Shown here: piece by piece, positions 1 to 11,450 of the stretch
Layout of the letters: each line of letters starts with the position of its first letter
Numbering within the stretch: the first letter of the stretch is position 1
Source of the DNA: Castor canadensis
Lineage: Eukaryota > Chordata > Mammalia > Rodentia > Castoridae
Direction: 5' to 3'
DNA: 64,000 bases
Assembly: GCF_047511655.1 (NCBI RefSeq)
Contig: NC_133391.1
Span: 106,057,384 to 106,121,383, forward strand
Program-made: the position numbers and the translations under genes
Notes under the pieces: model-generated
Told to the model about the DNA's origin: nothing
The model's input: the letters and a program-made list of their open reading frames with translations, nothing else
The model's database searches: none

Positions 1-590
1 CACCCACTCTTTCTGCTGTCCATGTTTAAGTACAGTTCGCTATTTGTTTTTCAGTTTTGTTGGGGGAGAGGGTATCAGACTGCCCAGGGGCTGTGCTGGT
101 TTATGTTCTCAGGGAATGAGTAGGAGAGTCCTGCATGATGCATTGTTCTCACTTGATTGTTCTGCCAATTGATGTGTATGCAGGTTTGGAGCTGGCAGCA
201 GTGGCAGTTAGAAATGGCTCCAACTTTTCTCAGTGCAGTGCAGTGTGGGGAGGCTTTCCATGGGCTAGAGGTTCAAGATGTTGCAGAGTTTGATTCTGGT
301 TGATGCTCTGTGTTTCTGCTTGATGGAGGAGGGAGATGAGAAGGAAAAAAAAATGGAGAGATAAACTGCCTTGCAGGCAGTGGTGTGGGTCATAGCTGTT
401 AGGTGCAATTAAAGGCTGATTTGAAGGTCAGTCTTTGAATTTTTTTTTGCACCTAATGTGATGACACTTATTATTTTAGCTAGAAGCAGTCAGAATTACC
501 CAAGTGTGGCTCTAATGTCTCAGGGAGGTTTCTGGAGTCACAGAGCTTCGGCTTTCTGCTTCTGTACCCTAGTCGCCATCTTGGATCCTC
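1..590 (-). mobile_element. L1 5' UTR end, running off left edge
   Basis: Read on the minus strand, the element begins near 590 with the L1-type start AGGATCCAAGATGGCGAC, which closely matches the 5' start of the long L1 ending at 53672. It continues leftward through a GC-richer stretch unlike the AT-rich flank to its right, and runs out of the window. No open frame of note is present, which fits a 5' UTR. Its internal sequence does not resemble the tandem-unit 5' UTR of the 47-53 kb copy, so it may belong to another subfamily. The assignment rests on the start motif, composition and general resemblance; the body of the element lies outside the window. Confidence 0.6.
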
Positions 591-1955
591 TAAAACTTAT
601 CTTAATAGTTTATTTTTGAAATTATCCTATATCAGTTTTTGTGTATATCTCTGTTATTTTATTTCATTGTTAAATATATATATTATATATATATATTATA
701 TATATGTGTGTATATATACATACATATTACAATTTATATATTTATTCCCTTAAAGATGAATACACAAGTTTCTCTGGCCTTTTGATATTTTAAGGAATAT
801 TCCAATGAATATCCTTATCTTTTCATGCATGTGAAATTGGATCTGTAAGAAAATTCTTTTAGATGCTACACAGAAGAGGGACTAAGATACAAATTCATGA
901 CTTATATTTGATGCCAAGGTGGAAAGTCCTTTAGGTTTATCCCCAGGCTTCAGATAGTAAGTTCAGTAAAACTAGTAACAGCACAATAATGATCAGGAAT
1001 TATTTCTTGAAGGGAAAGTCAGCTGAATTCTTGGTTGGTATAGTAGAGGGTAGGAAGGGAACAACAACAACAAAAAAAGATAAAACCAAGTGCTATGTAC
1101 TTTGGGAGCTATCCTGTGTGCTGAAGAGTAACTACAGGAAGCAGTCTATTCCAGTGGAACAGAAACCTCAATTTCCTGATTTTGTCCCTTCTGCCTTGAC
1201 TCTTGCCCTTGAGTTTTTAAACAGTATTAAAATTAGCTCTTGAACAATAACCTCTTCCTTCTCTGTCCTTACCTCATTTCCCCATCTTGCCTCAGTTCAA
1301 GTCTATTATTCCTGTTTTTTCAAACAATCAGAGCTGTGACATACACTTACTATTTGGTGTTTACCATTTGGTGTTAAGATTCAAAAGGAAATAATCTAAA
1401 AATACAGAAGTAATAGCACTTGAATTTGATTGTCTCCTCCTAATGATATCAGTTTATATAGCTATACATAAACATACCAATAATATATCACATACATTTG
1501 TCTCACCCAAGCAAATTCTACATATCTGGCAGTTTAAATGTGTATCAGTAGCTAACACACCATAATAACATAGAAGTTTGTAATGGCAGTTTTTGATTTT
1601 CTTCTTAATAGGAATAACCCCCTAATATGGTTGAATATTCACATAATAGTTTGTGCATTTCTTCTGAAGCAGAAATCTCGTATTTATTTTCCCTACTGAA
1701 AGAATGAAAATGAATAACCTCCAAAAGCCAGTGTATTATTCACTATTTATTCACTTTTGATATTTGTGCCACTTTATAAATTGATGATTTCTGTAGGAAT
1801 ATTAGATTGTCTAGAGCTTTCCCATTGGTAAGATGTCAGAGAAGACATTTTTCTATTTTAAAAATGATATTCTTGGAAATCCTCTCACTAAAGGATCCTG
1901 GTTATAGAAGATAGGACAAGAGTTGGGTATAGTATAGTTTCTCATGTAGATTGTG
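591..1955. other. AT-rich unique DNA, no gene seen
   Basis: No gene or recognisable repeat was seen here apart from the AT dinucleotide tract near 673-727. The 84-codon open frame at 989-1243 has a low-complexity, lysine-rich translation with no family resemblance and is taken as chance. Confidence 0.6.
673..727. repeat. (TA)n/(TG)n microsatellite
   Basis: Interrupted TA dinucleotides followed by a short TGTGTG run and TATACATACATA. Simple repeat, no TSD or element attached. Confidence 0.9.
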
Positions 1956-1957
1956 TT

Positions 1958-2022
1958 TATGTGTGTGTGTGTTGAGAGAGAGAGAGAAAGAGACAGAGAG
2001 AGACAGAGAGAAAGAGAGAAAG
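1958..2022. repeat. (TG)n-(GA)n compound microsatellite
   Basis: A short TG run passes directly into an imperfect GA tract with GAAA and GACA variants. The purine run extends to about 2022. Confidence 0.9.
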
Positions 2023-2029
2023 CTTTAGT

Positions 2030-2250
2030 TCCAAGTATGAGGAAACAGTCAAAATTGGCTTAAACAACAGAAACTTATTGGCTCATATGTCTGAACAATT
2101 TAGTTGGATTTAGGGTCCTCAAACACACATTGCCTTCTAGTTTCTCCCTTTATTTTTGGCTGTGTCTCTTGCTTTGACTTCAAGCTCAAGCATATAGTCT
2201 GTGGGTGGCAGCATGGTGACTGCAGACACTACAGCTCTACATTTCCCTAA
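2030..2250 (+). repeat. Ancient unclassified mammalian repeat
   Basis: Contains the phrase GGCTTAAACAACAGAAAC followed by TTATTGGCTCATA, a wording I recognise from an old mammalian interspersed repeat, then a pyrimidine-rich stretch as in that family. I cannot name the family with confidence. A second piece of what may be the same family lies at 11130-11450. Confidence 0.4.
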
Positions 2251-2599
2251 TTTGAATTTGATGAATCATTTTCTTGGCTAGTCTAGAAAAAAAGTCTGAG
2301 ATATATTATCATTGTTGTAATTTTAGTCCCATTGCTGATATTGAAATAATCACAGTAGCCAGAATTATTGGAGTTTTGGGTAGTCTTAGACCTAGGTCAT
2401 GCTTCCACATTGGATGTGGTGTCAAAGGTGAATTAACTCACATGCAGAAAGTTCAGGGATGTCTTGTTATATCATAACAGAAACAAAGGAAAAATAAAAT
2501 AAAAATAAAATATGGGGTCCATAGTAGGACACAGGAAATATACGGAGGGGGGAAACTAGGGAGTAATAGTTATTTAATAATATTAATAAAAATTAGCAT

Positions 2600-2720
2600 T
2601 TGTGAATAGTTTTATGTATACTGAATGTGTTTATCTTAATAATAACCCCATGTGATAGTTATTATTAATAACACTATCTGATAGTTATTATTGATAACCC
2701 TTATATAAATGAAGAAATTA
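2600..2720 (+). repeat. MIR-like fragment with internal tandem duplication
   Basis: The order of AATAATAACCCCATGTGATAG, ATTATTATT and a later ATGAAGAAATTA resembles the second half of MIR SINEs. The 20-bp unit at 2653-2672 recurs at 2679-2698 with one mismatch (26-bp spacing), so the fragment has a local tandem duplication. Confidence 0.4.
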
Positions 2721-3798
2721 TACTTTTAGTTTCAATTATCCTTCCATCTCTCTAAATATAAGATTCATTCCAGTGTGCAAAAGCTTCCTCTGTTCATAGA
2801 CACCTGGGAAGCTTAAGCTTAGGGATTGACATTATGCTTACCTAAAATGGACTTGAAAAACTAGCTTTTCCCAAATTTACCATTTAACACATTCAGGGTG
2901 CTCAGCATATAAATAGTGATATATTTTATCCAGTAGCATACCCTTGGCCTTGTCTACTCAAAAAGTGAGGTGGTTGGACATTGGATAAGCAAAATTGTCA
3001 CATTATATCATCCACATAAATAATCTGTATTCATGCTTGATCATCAATGATGAAAGTAACAACCTACACAGAATTCATTTTGAGGATGTGCAACATTTTG
3101 TTTAAATTGTTTCCAAGGCCTCCTTTTCTTTAAATTGCCACTGAAACACAGCAATAGTCAATTCCTGTATTGGCTGTTTAGACAGTCAGTGCAAACAGTA
3201 AGCCACTTCATATTTACCTGCTCTCCACTTTTTTTTCCTACTGCATGCATTTTTATCACTTTGTTCTTGATATTATTATCTTTTTACCTTAGTTGCATAC
3301 TGCAATTTCAGATATTTAGCAATTATTTTTTCAGAAAATTCTTATCCTAGATTATCACAGCAGTAGTATTTGTGAGGGTACTGGTGGCACAGAATTTTGT
3401 TTGAAACATTTTTTATTGGAATATATTAGTTGTACAGGGAAGTTTCATCATGGTATTTCAATATATGCTTACAATGTATCTTGGTTAGGTTTATCCCCAC
3501 CATCATTCTCCCTCATCTTCCTTCCCCCCTATTCAAAATGATTTAACTGCTTTCATTGCTCTTTTCAAAGAAGTATATAAAGTACAACATCCATATTCCC
3601 CCTCTCTTTCCATTCCCCCTCCCCCTCCCAAACAGGACATTGTTTTACATTTCTGTCCTTCATTTTTAATGTGTATATTCATTGTCCAAAGAGGTTTTGC
3701 CATAGTATTTTCTTTGTGAATATACTGTACTTTAATGGGATTACTCCTCTACTTTCCCTTCCCCTTCCTCCATCCCCTATTATTCAGCAGCATTCAGT

Positions 3799-3799
<1 letters not shown>

Positions 3800-3845
<46 letters not shown>
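3800..3845. repeat. (CA)n microsatellite inside L1 3' UTR
   Basis: About 23 uninterrupted CA units. The open frames at 3671-3856 and 3735-3920 translate through it (His-Thr repeats) and are artefacts. Confidence 0.97.
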
Positions 3846-3848
<3 letters not shown>

Positions 3849-4039
3849 GTATGTAAAACCATGTTTATATTTGTGTATATATTTATATATTTGTCTTTTG
3901 GATCAATCTTGCACATATGAGAGAAAACACATGACATTTGTCTTTCATAACCTGGTTTACATTGCTTAACTTCATGATCTCCAGTTTCCTTGCAAATGAT
4001 ATAATTTCATTCTTCTTTATGGTTGAGCAATACTCCATT

Positions 4040-4100
4040 GTGTGTAATACACATTGTGTATAAATACATATATATGTATATATATTGTGTATATATCACA
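4040..4100. repeat. (TG/TA)n-rich stretch within L1
   Basis: Alternating TGTG and TATA runs inside the decayed ORF2 region, at the place where other copies read TGTGTATAAATACCACA. It looks like an expansion of that native sequence. Confidence 0.7.
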
Positions 4101-5387
4101 TTTTCTTAATGTATTCATCAGTTGTAGGGCATCTCTGCTGTTTCTATAGCTTTGCTGTTGTGAATGCTGCAGTAAATATGGGTGTGCAAATGTCTATCCT
4201 ATGAGAGTTCTGTTTTGAGTTTTATTAAGAATCTCTTTAGTGGGTGTACTAATTTGCATTCCCAGTAGAAGTGTTCTGCTTTCCCTGCACCTGCCAACAT
4301 TTGTCATTGTAAGTGTTCTTGATGATAGCCATTCTGACTGTAGTGAGATTAAATCTTAATGTAGCTTTGGTTTGTATTTCCTTTATGGTCAGGAAAGTTG
4401 AGCATTTCTTTATGTATTAATGACCATTTGTATTTCTTACTTTGAGAATTGTCTGTTCAGCTTTTTTGCCCTTTTGTTCATTGAGTTGTTGATTTTTTTT
4501 TGAAGTTTGGGTTTTGAACACCCTATACTTTCTGGTTATTAATCCTTTGTCAGATGTACAGCTGGAAAAAATTTTCTTCCATTCTGTAGGCTGACTCCTA
4601 AGTCTAGTGACTATGTCCTTTTATGTGCAGAAAATTTTTGTTTGATGAATTTCCATAGGTCAATCCTTTCTCTTAATTACTGGGTTATTGGAGTTTTATT
4701 GAGGAAGTTATTGTCTATGTCTATATGTTCCTATATCCCTATTCTGTCCTGTAGGAGTTTCAAAGTTTCAGGTCTTATGCTAAATTCTTTGATCCACTTT
4801 GAATTGACTTTAGTACAGGGTGAAAGACCGAGATTCAGAAGAAGTTTCAGTCTTCCACATGCAGATATGTAGATTTCCCAGCATCATTTGTTGAAGAGGC
4901 TATCTTTTCTCCAAAGTATGTTTTGAGCTCTTTTGTCAAAAATCAAATAACTATAGCTGTGTGGGTTGATGTCTACGTCTTCTATTCTGTTCCATTGGTC
5001 TTAATGTCTGTTTTTGTGCGCTGTTTCATCGCTTTGACTCTGTAACATAGTTTGCAGTCAAGTATCGTGACACCTCCAGCATTGTTTTTTTTTTTTTTTC
5101 TTTTGCTCAGGATTGCTTTGGCTATTCAAGGTCTTTTGTGCTTCCATATGAAGTTTAGGATTGTTTTTTTCTATCTCTGTGAAGAATGTTATTGGAATGT
5201 TGATGGGGAGTGCATTGAGTATATAGATTATTTTTTGGTACTATGGTTACTTTCATGGTATTGATTGCACAAATTCATGAGTTTGAGATGCCCTTCCATC
5301 TTCTAATATCTTCTTTGATTTCCTCAGTGATTTATAGTTTTCGTTGTAGAGATCTTTTATTTCCTTCATTAAATCTGTTCCCAGGTA

Positions 5388-5403
5388 TTTTTGAGGCTAT
5401 TTT
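5388..5403. repeat. Target-site duplication, left copy
   Basis: TTTTTGAGGCTATTTT, identical over 16 bp to 6255-6270. The two copies flank the nested L1 and are host (older L1) sequence, so this is the insertion footprint. Confidence 0.85.
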
Positions 5404-6254
5404 TTTATTTTTATTTTCATTTATTCATTTATTTTTATTATTCATATGTGCATACAATGCTTGGGTCATTTCTCCCCCGTACCCCCACCCCCTCCCTTAC
5501 CATCCACTCCACCCCCTCCCTCTCCCCCCAACCCCCTCGATACCCGGCAGAAACTATTTTGCCCTTATTTCTAATTTTGTTGAAGAGAGAGTATAAGCAA
5601 TAATAGGAAGGAACAAGGGTTTTTGCTAGTTGAGATAAGGATAGCTATACAGGGAGTTGACTCACATTAATTTCCTGTGCATGTGTGTTACCTTCTAGGT
5701 TAATTCTTTTTGATCTAACCTTTTCTCTAGTTCCTGGTCCCCTTCTCCTATTGGCCTCAGTTGCTTTTAAGGTATCTGCTTTAGTTTCTCTGTGTTGAGG
5801 GCAACAAATGCTAGCTAATTTTTTAGGTGTCTTACCTATCCTCACCCCTCCCTTGTGTGCTCTCGCTTTTATCATGTGCTCATAGTCCAATCCCCTTGTT
5901 GTGTTTGCCCTTGATCTAATGTCCACATATGAGGGAGAACATATGATTTCTGGTCTTTTGGGCCAGGCTAACCTCACTCAGAATGATGTTCTCCAATTCC
6001 ATCCACTTACCAGCAAATGATAACATTTTGTTCTTCTTCATGGCTGCATAAATTCCATTATGTATAGATACCACATTTTCTTGATTCATTTGTCAGTAGT
6101 GGGGCATCTTGGCTGTTTCCATAACTTGGCTATTGTGAATAGTGCTGCAGTAAACATGGGTGTGCAGGTGCCTCTGGAGTAACCTGTGTTACAGTCTTTT
6201 GGGTATATCCCCAAGAGTGGTATCGCTGAATCAAATGGTAGATCAATGTTTAGC
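5404..6254 (-). mobile_element. Nested young 5'-truncated L1 insertion
   Basis: About 850 bp inserted in a minus-strand L1, itself minus strand. The left end is a degenerate poly-T (poly-A of the sense strand, 5404-5440), then the polypyrimidine tract of the 3' UTR (5470-5535), the 3' UTR body, and the ORF2 C-terminus from about 5930 to 6254. The 16-bp perfect duplication on both sides is diagnostic of target-primed reverse transcription. The 110-codon minus frame at 5645-5977 is 3' UTR and end of ORF2, not a gene. The sequence is much closer to the 47 kb L1 than its host copy is, consistent with a later insertion. Confidence 0.92.
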
Positions 6255-6270
6255 TTTTTGAGGCTATTTT
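6255..6270. repeat. Target-site duplication, right copy
   Basis: Identical 16-bp partner of 5388-5403. The older L1 resumes directly after it. Confidence 0.85.
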
Positions 6271-6475
6271 GAATGGGTTTGTTTTCCTGATTTCTTTCTC
6301 AATTTGTTCACTGTTGCTTTATAGAGAAGCTACTGATTTTGTGTCCTACTACATTGCTGAAGGTATTTATGATGTCTAGGACCTTTTTCTTGGTGGAATT
6401 TTTAGGATATTTTAGGTATAAGATTATATCATCTGCAAATAGGGATAATTTGACTTCTTCCTTCACAGAGTTCTA
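6271..6475 (-). mobile_element. L1 (right part), continuation of the 3405 copy
   Basis: Picks up the same ORF2 region that stopped at 5403, parallel to 49160-49360 of the full-length copy, including the reversed reverse-transcriptase active-site region (ATATCATCTGCAAATA near 6427). The element is 5'-truncated near 6475, within the reverse transcriptase part of ORF2. Confidence 0.8.
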
Positions 6476-7450
6476 AAACTATATATTCCCATTTTTTATG
6501 ATAGTGCTTTCCATCAATATAGTATCCATACACACCAATTTCTTATTTTCTATAGAATTGTTCAAATTAAATTATTATTACATCCATAAGAAACTTAAGA
6601 CACTGATTTTGTCATTGGAAAAAAGAATAAAATCCTCTAAATTTGTGATAAGTTATTAGGATTCTCAATTATTTCATTTGAACTGTATTCTCAAACAACA
6701 GAATGTATCTAGGAGATGGCCAGTGTATGTTCAGAACATGTCTAGTATATCTTTTTCACATATATTTGTGGACATTCTGCAGACATTAAAAAAGATGCTA
6801 AGGGACTATTTGAACATTTTGTCTATAGCTTAATCATAAGTCAGAGAAGAAAGTGAATTTCTCAGGAATTCACATGCAAATGATGTTGGGATATAAAATT
6901 AATGAGATAATCAATTTGTAAGATATAATAAGCTTGGCAGAGAAGAAAACACATGATTTCCACTGAGGAGTAAGTGGAGAGTTAGGAAGATGTTATATAC
7001 TGCATCTTGTTATCTTTTAATTATTTTAATTATGTAAGCCTTGAATCCCTCACTATATTATAACTTATTTGAGTGTCAGAACCAGGAATATGTTTTTTGA
7101 AGCTCCATAGGGTACCATAAAGTGAATCAAATTTAATAATTTTTGAATAGTGAGACTAGGAATATAACCAATCAGATTGAAAGAAATATAAAATTTCCAT
7201 GCTTGTCTATCACTGGAGAATTATGAAACCATCTCATCTACAACCACTCGTTAGTTATGTAATTCAGACACTATAATATTAACATTCCTCATTTATCTGA
7301 ATCTAAATCTCCAAAAAGAATCCTGTATTTTCTGACTTCCTTCTGAATCCTAGCTCTCCCAATAGTGATATGCTGCTTCAATGGATATATTATTATAGTT
7401 TAGAGGATGAAGTTGCTGAGAAAAGTGCTAGACTAGGGAGACAGTAGAGA
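6476..7450. other. AT-rich unique DNA, no gene seen
   Basis: Nothing recognisable on either strand. No open frame longer than chance and no clear repeat. Confidence 0.6.
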
Positions 7451-7454
7451 TGAT

Positions 7455-7690
7455 TAGATAATGGTATGGGCTCTGGTGCCTGATTCCCTGGGTTGGAGTA
7501 TGGATCTTTTGCTTTCTAGATGTTTAAGTATGGCCAATTTAACTTCTCTATGTTTTTAAACTAGTGATTGTCATGGAGCTCACATGGCACAGTTATTATG
7601 ACAATCAAATGCATGACTGTAATAAAGTGAATACAATAGGGCCTGGTACTTAATAAACACCAAATATGGATAAGCAGTGATTATAGACAA
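7455..7690 (+). repeat. MIR SINE
   Basis: Follows the MIR order: GGGCTCTGGTGCCTGATTCC CTGGGTT, then the core region, then the 3' end GGGCCTGGTACTTAATAAAC. Heavily diverged, as expected for this ancient tRNA-derived family. Confidence 0.75.
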
Positions 7691-7974
7691 GGAGAATGGG
7701 AAAGACTTGGCACAGTTCACATAATCTACAAAATGAAAAAAAATGGATAACAAGGTAAAGAGGCAAGGGAGTGGGAACTGAGGAAGACTGAAGACATGGA
7801 GAGAATTTGGTCAGACACTGCAGAATGATGGAATATGTAGAATGTGGGATTCTCCAGATCAGGAAAGGAAAGAGTACAAAAGGCTATTTGAATATAAGTT
7901 ATATTCCCTCTAATATATTGTGAGACAAGAATAAAGAATGCGGTACATTATCCTATCATTTCAAGGCTTGGGAA

Positions 7975-8135
7975 GTTTATTTCTTTTTAGCACTGAATCA
8001 TATTCCATTGTCTGAATATAGCATAGTTTTTTTATTCATTAATCTATGGATTGATATTTTTGGTTGCTCCAAGTTTTGGCAATTATGAACAAGCTGCTAT
8101 AAATATCCATATGCAGGTTTTTGTGTGAAATTAAA
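7975..8135 (-). mobile_element. Ancient L1 ORF2 3' fragment
   Basis: Reversed ORF2 C-terminal wording: ATCATATTCCATTGTCTGAATA, then TTATTCATTAATCTATGGAT, then TTTTGGCAATTATGAACAAG. More diverged than the other L1 copies here, suggesting an older L1M-type insertion. Confidence 0.65.
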
Positions 8136-8394
8136 AAACCTTTTGTATGTATGGAATAATAATGCACTCTGCATCTGAATGACAAAACTATATTTAGGCT
8201 GATACATAATTTATTATAAAAACCAAGACAATTTTAATAGTAAAAGGATTTGTTAACAATTATGGAGGGATATTGGGTTTATTCAAGACAAACAAAAACA
8301 CAGTCACCCAAATTGTGATTTGCTAAAAGATCTATGTAATTATCAGGGCAAGTTTAGTTTCCATGAGCACTTCAGTGATCAATAAATTTGAGGA

Positions 8395-8580
8395 ATGGTG
8401 AGGAGCATTAATTTATTCAAGTTGTATTACCTAAGTTTATAGGTAATTTACCCACATTTAAAGAGAAAGCTGATGCTCACATAAGAAATAATGGCTTGTC
8501 CAGAGTCACAAAATTCTTTGTCACTAGAATTTTTTCTTTAATGTAGTTGTTTGACTACAAGTACAGCATTCTTTCTGCTA
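8395..8580 (+). repeat. MIR-like fragment
   Basis: Contains the degenerate core AAGCTGATGCTCACATAAG and TGGCTTGTCCAGAGTCACA, matching the GAGGCTCA...TTGCCCAAGGTCACA core of MIR. Confidence 0.5.
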
Positions 8581-9089
8581 TAACAATTCTAAAAATAGGT
8601 CAAATATCATAAAAATACTACCATTAATTCATCCAAGGTTAGTTTTCTTGCTTGTAGGAAAAGACATTTCCACATCAGTCATCAGCTGTAATTTTTTAAC
8701 AGTAAATCATAAACATCAATCCAGAATACAGTTAGATAGCATATCTGAGCATAAAAATAAGAAAATTGTCCATGAGTAGATGAACCTTACCTTGTGTGTT
8801 TTTCACAAGAAATTTACCCAGTGGTTTAACAGTTCTATGTAAAAAAGTACAAGGCACAGATTCTATAGTTCCTATAAAGATAGATACTACATTTATAATA
8901 TGATATTCTCAAAGGACCATAGCAATGTAAAAGTCAAGTGTCACTGAGACCTGGAGTTCTTCTGAACTGTAGTTGGCTCAGAATCAGCCCAGAAGACGAT
9001 TCCAATGAGAAGATTGAAGATTAAGGTGCCCAGAATGTGAACTGTTCATTCTGGCTCTCAATGTCAGAATAAGCATTCAAAATTTTTGG

Positions 9090-9322
9090 TGGTTGGGAGT
9101 GCTGGAATTGAAATCTGACTCCACTACTTATTCACCAGGTAACTGAAGAAAGTTATTTAACTTCTTGTGCCTCATTGACTTCATTCATAAAATGATAATA
9201 ATAATTGGTCTTGCCTTTAGAAGTTGTTGGCTAAAGGATATAATGTTTGCAGCATAGTTGTAATAGTGCCTAAAATATAGCAAGCAGAGAATCTCTATTA
9301 GTTATCATTATAATTGCTTTAA
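9090..9322 (+). repeat. MIR SINE
   Basis: MIR order visible: TGACTCCACTACTTATTCACC, TTATTTAACTTCTTGTGCCTC, CATTCATAAAATGATAATAA, ending in the GTGCCTAAAATATAGCAAGC type 3' region. Confidence 0.75.
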
Positions 9323-10224
9323 TACCAGTTTTAGGAGGAGTAGTATGCCAGGGACCAGGACTGCTTTTTCATTCTAACTGCCTTCAAAGCTACTTCCTTC
9401 CTATCCCTCCCCCTGCCTTCTTTTTACAGTAGGAACATAATGCATGAAGAAGGTTAAGGGTGGTTCTCATCCTAAACTTTTAATTTGTTGCTAAATTGAG
9501 AGTCAAAAGCTTCTTCTCTGTATCTGTACCCATCAGGTAAGAGCTCACAAAGGGAAGAGTATTTATTTATGCCCAAAATATTCTTTGACAAAGTACTCTT
9601 AGAGGTGACAAATTTCTTGATGTTTGATTCCAGATATTTTTGTAGCTACATAGTACCCAGAATAATAATTCCTGTACAAAGTTGTAGATTATTATGTCTA
9701 ATTATGAAATGATTAAACCATTGAATAATTACAAAGATGGGATAAAATTTGGCATTGAAAGAATAAAGCTACACTGGGAACAGGCTTGCAGAGCACGATA
9801 TGGATTAATTTAAAAAATGCATTAAGATAAATGAAAATTATCAACATGAGGAAGTGGAACCATCTGGAAAGAAGGAACTGAGAGAAATTAGTCCAAAACA
9901 AGAAGGATGACTATGGTAAAGATGGAATGAATAAAGAAATAGAGAGACAACAGAATAGAAGAAGGAAAATAAGAAGATAAGAAGATGAAAAACAGGTATG
10001 AGTGCAGTCACAGAGTTTCATAGGAAGATTTAAGATAGTAGTTTAAGACAACTGAGCTTTTAGCAACCGGAGAACAGGCTTGGATAATAACAGGCATGAC
10101 AAGCATGAAGCTGCAATGAATGTCTGTTCACAGACTATTTGTGACTCACTGATGCAGCTATTTCACAAGAGATTTGAGAAACATCTGAGAAGAAATTGAG
10201 GATTTTGTATACATAGGATGTTTT
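9323..10224. other. Unique DNA, no gene seen
   Basis: No gene seen. A purine-rich stretch lies at about 9900-9990. The 62-codon minus frame at 9713-9901 is unrecognisable and taken as chance. Confidence 0.55.
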
Positions 10225-10790
10225 ATGGTTTATCATGATTATTTACTTTTTGCTATAACATGTGAAAGTATTTTAAACTATAGCCATGATCTTCCTTCAA
10301 AATTTTGCTTAAATTGTTTTATTCTATATAAAAATCCTATCAGAGCAGAAATGTGTGGAAGGGATGCTTTCAGTTTTATTTCCCTGAAGCTAATTCCACT
10401 TGCATGCCAAGTAGATGTTGAAAATTTTCCATTGACTATTACACAAATTTCAAAATGCCAAACCATTGAGTCAGAGGATAGTTTATGGCCCATTAACAAT
10501 ACATTTGCTACTCAGAACTGTAAACACGGCCTTATGGATCTTAATGTAATTGTTTAGGATGAGTGTGTTGGCAAGAACTGTTGGAGTCTGTTAACACAGT
10601 CTGGAAAGCAACGTGTTTTAAGCAAATCTGCAAAATGTTACCAACTCATTAAGCTAAGAGCTTTATGGCTCAGTGTTCTAAAGCAATTCTGTGAGACATT
10701 TCTGAACAAGGCTGTATATCCATTTCTGGTTCTGCCATGATTGATGCGTACATTAAAGGGACCACTCTCCTTGTTGCATTATGCTGATGT
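10225..10790. other. Repeat-free stretch, candidate conserved noncoding element
   Basis: No repeat wording is found and the sequence has even complexity with several homeodomain-like cores (TAATTG, CATTAA, ATTAAG) and long open stretches on both strands (110 codons plus, 73 codons minus). The translations match no family I know. Overlapping open frames on both strands can mean low stop density from constraint or chance. This is inference only, with no alignment available. Confidence 0.3.
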
Positions 10791-11129
10791 TTTATCATAT
10801 TATTGATTTTTTTCTAGATGTCCTTATTTTATTCTGTTGTATGACTAAATGACTGCAGAGAGGCATTTATATGCATCCTATGGAATAGGTTTCACTATAT
10901 TTAAATATAATATGGGAATGCAAAGGTGCTTCTAATGCTATGTTTTATAGATGCAGTATTAATAACAATAAATTTCCACTCTCCTACACATTCCTTTAAA
11001 ATTCATTCTATCTTAGACCTTGGAATGAGGAGGCCTTTAGATATCATATAGTCCAAATTTGTCCTCACTGAAGCAATGCTTTCTATAGCATCCCCAATGA
11101 AGAGACTAAACTCTGTATAGTTTGAATGA

Positions 11130-11450
11130 GGTAATCCAGATATTGTTGAAATGTTTTCAATTGCAAATGAAAGAAACACAATTCAAACAAGGGCATTAGT
11201 AATCAAGACCGAAAACTGCAATTGTTTTTCATTTGCAGGATGGGTGGTTCAAAGGTCTTAAGTCTGTCACCATCTCTCCTCACTTATTTTTTTCCAGTTC
11301 TGTGGATTGAACCCAGGGCCTGTGCCCACTGGGTTCAATGCGCTTACCCACTGACTTACACCCTCATTCCCTTTCCTTACATCTTCATCTTGCTTTTTTC
11401 CTCTAGATGGCTTTGTTCCCAATCTGCTTTTTCTTTATAGTACCACTCAG
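11130..11450 (+). repeat. Ancient repeat interrupted by an ID-type SINE
   Basis: The left part has ATTGCAAATGAAAGAAACAC AATTCAAACA, wording of an old mammalian repeat I cannot name. The right part (about 11400-11450) has the pyrimidine-rich TGCTTTTTCTTTATAG style continuation. Between them sits the minus-strand SINE at 11285-11375. Confidence 0.4.
11285..11375 (-). mobile_element. ID-like SINE fragment
   Basis: Reversed ID/tRNA-like body: a short T run, CTGTGGATTGAACCCAGGGC CTGTGCC, then CGCTTACCCACTGACTTACA. It parallels the ID arm of the SINEs at 23700-23780 and 57136-57215. The 72-codon frame here is an artefact. Confidence 0.65.

Larger units (their letters stand above)
3405..5403 (-). 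mobile_element. L1 (left part), 5'-truncated, interrupted by a nested L1
   Basis: The 3' end is at the left: a short T run, a 3' UTR with a polypyrimidine stretch (polypurine on the sense strand) near 3490-3535 and again near 3595-3630, then decayed ORF2 C-terminal sequence from about 3960 to 5400. ORF2 is recognised by its reversed wording, for example ATACTCCATTGTGTGTAATA followed by the TTTGCTGTTGTGAATGCTGC region, which parallels the 47.7-48.0 kb copy. A (CA)n tract at 3800-3845 lies in the 3' UTR. At 5403 the element is split by a second L1 and resumes at about 6271. It is diverged from the 47 kb copy with many indels and is not coding. Confidence 0.85.

Noticed and set aside
3671..3920. 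Frames encoding His-Thr repeats
   Set aside because: Translation of a CA microsatellite.
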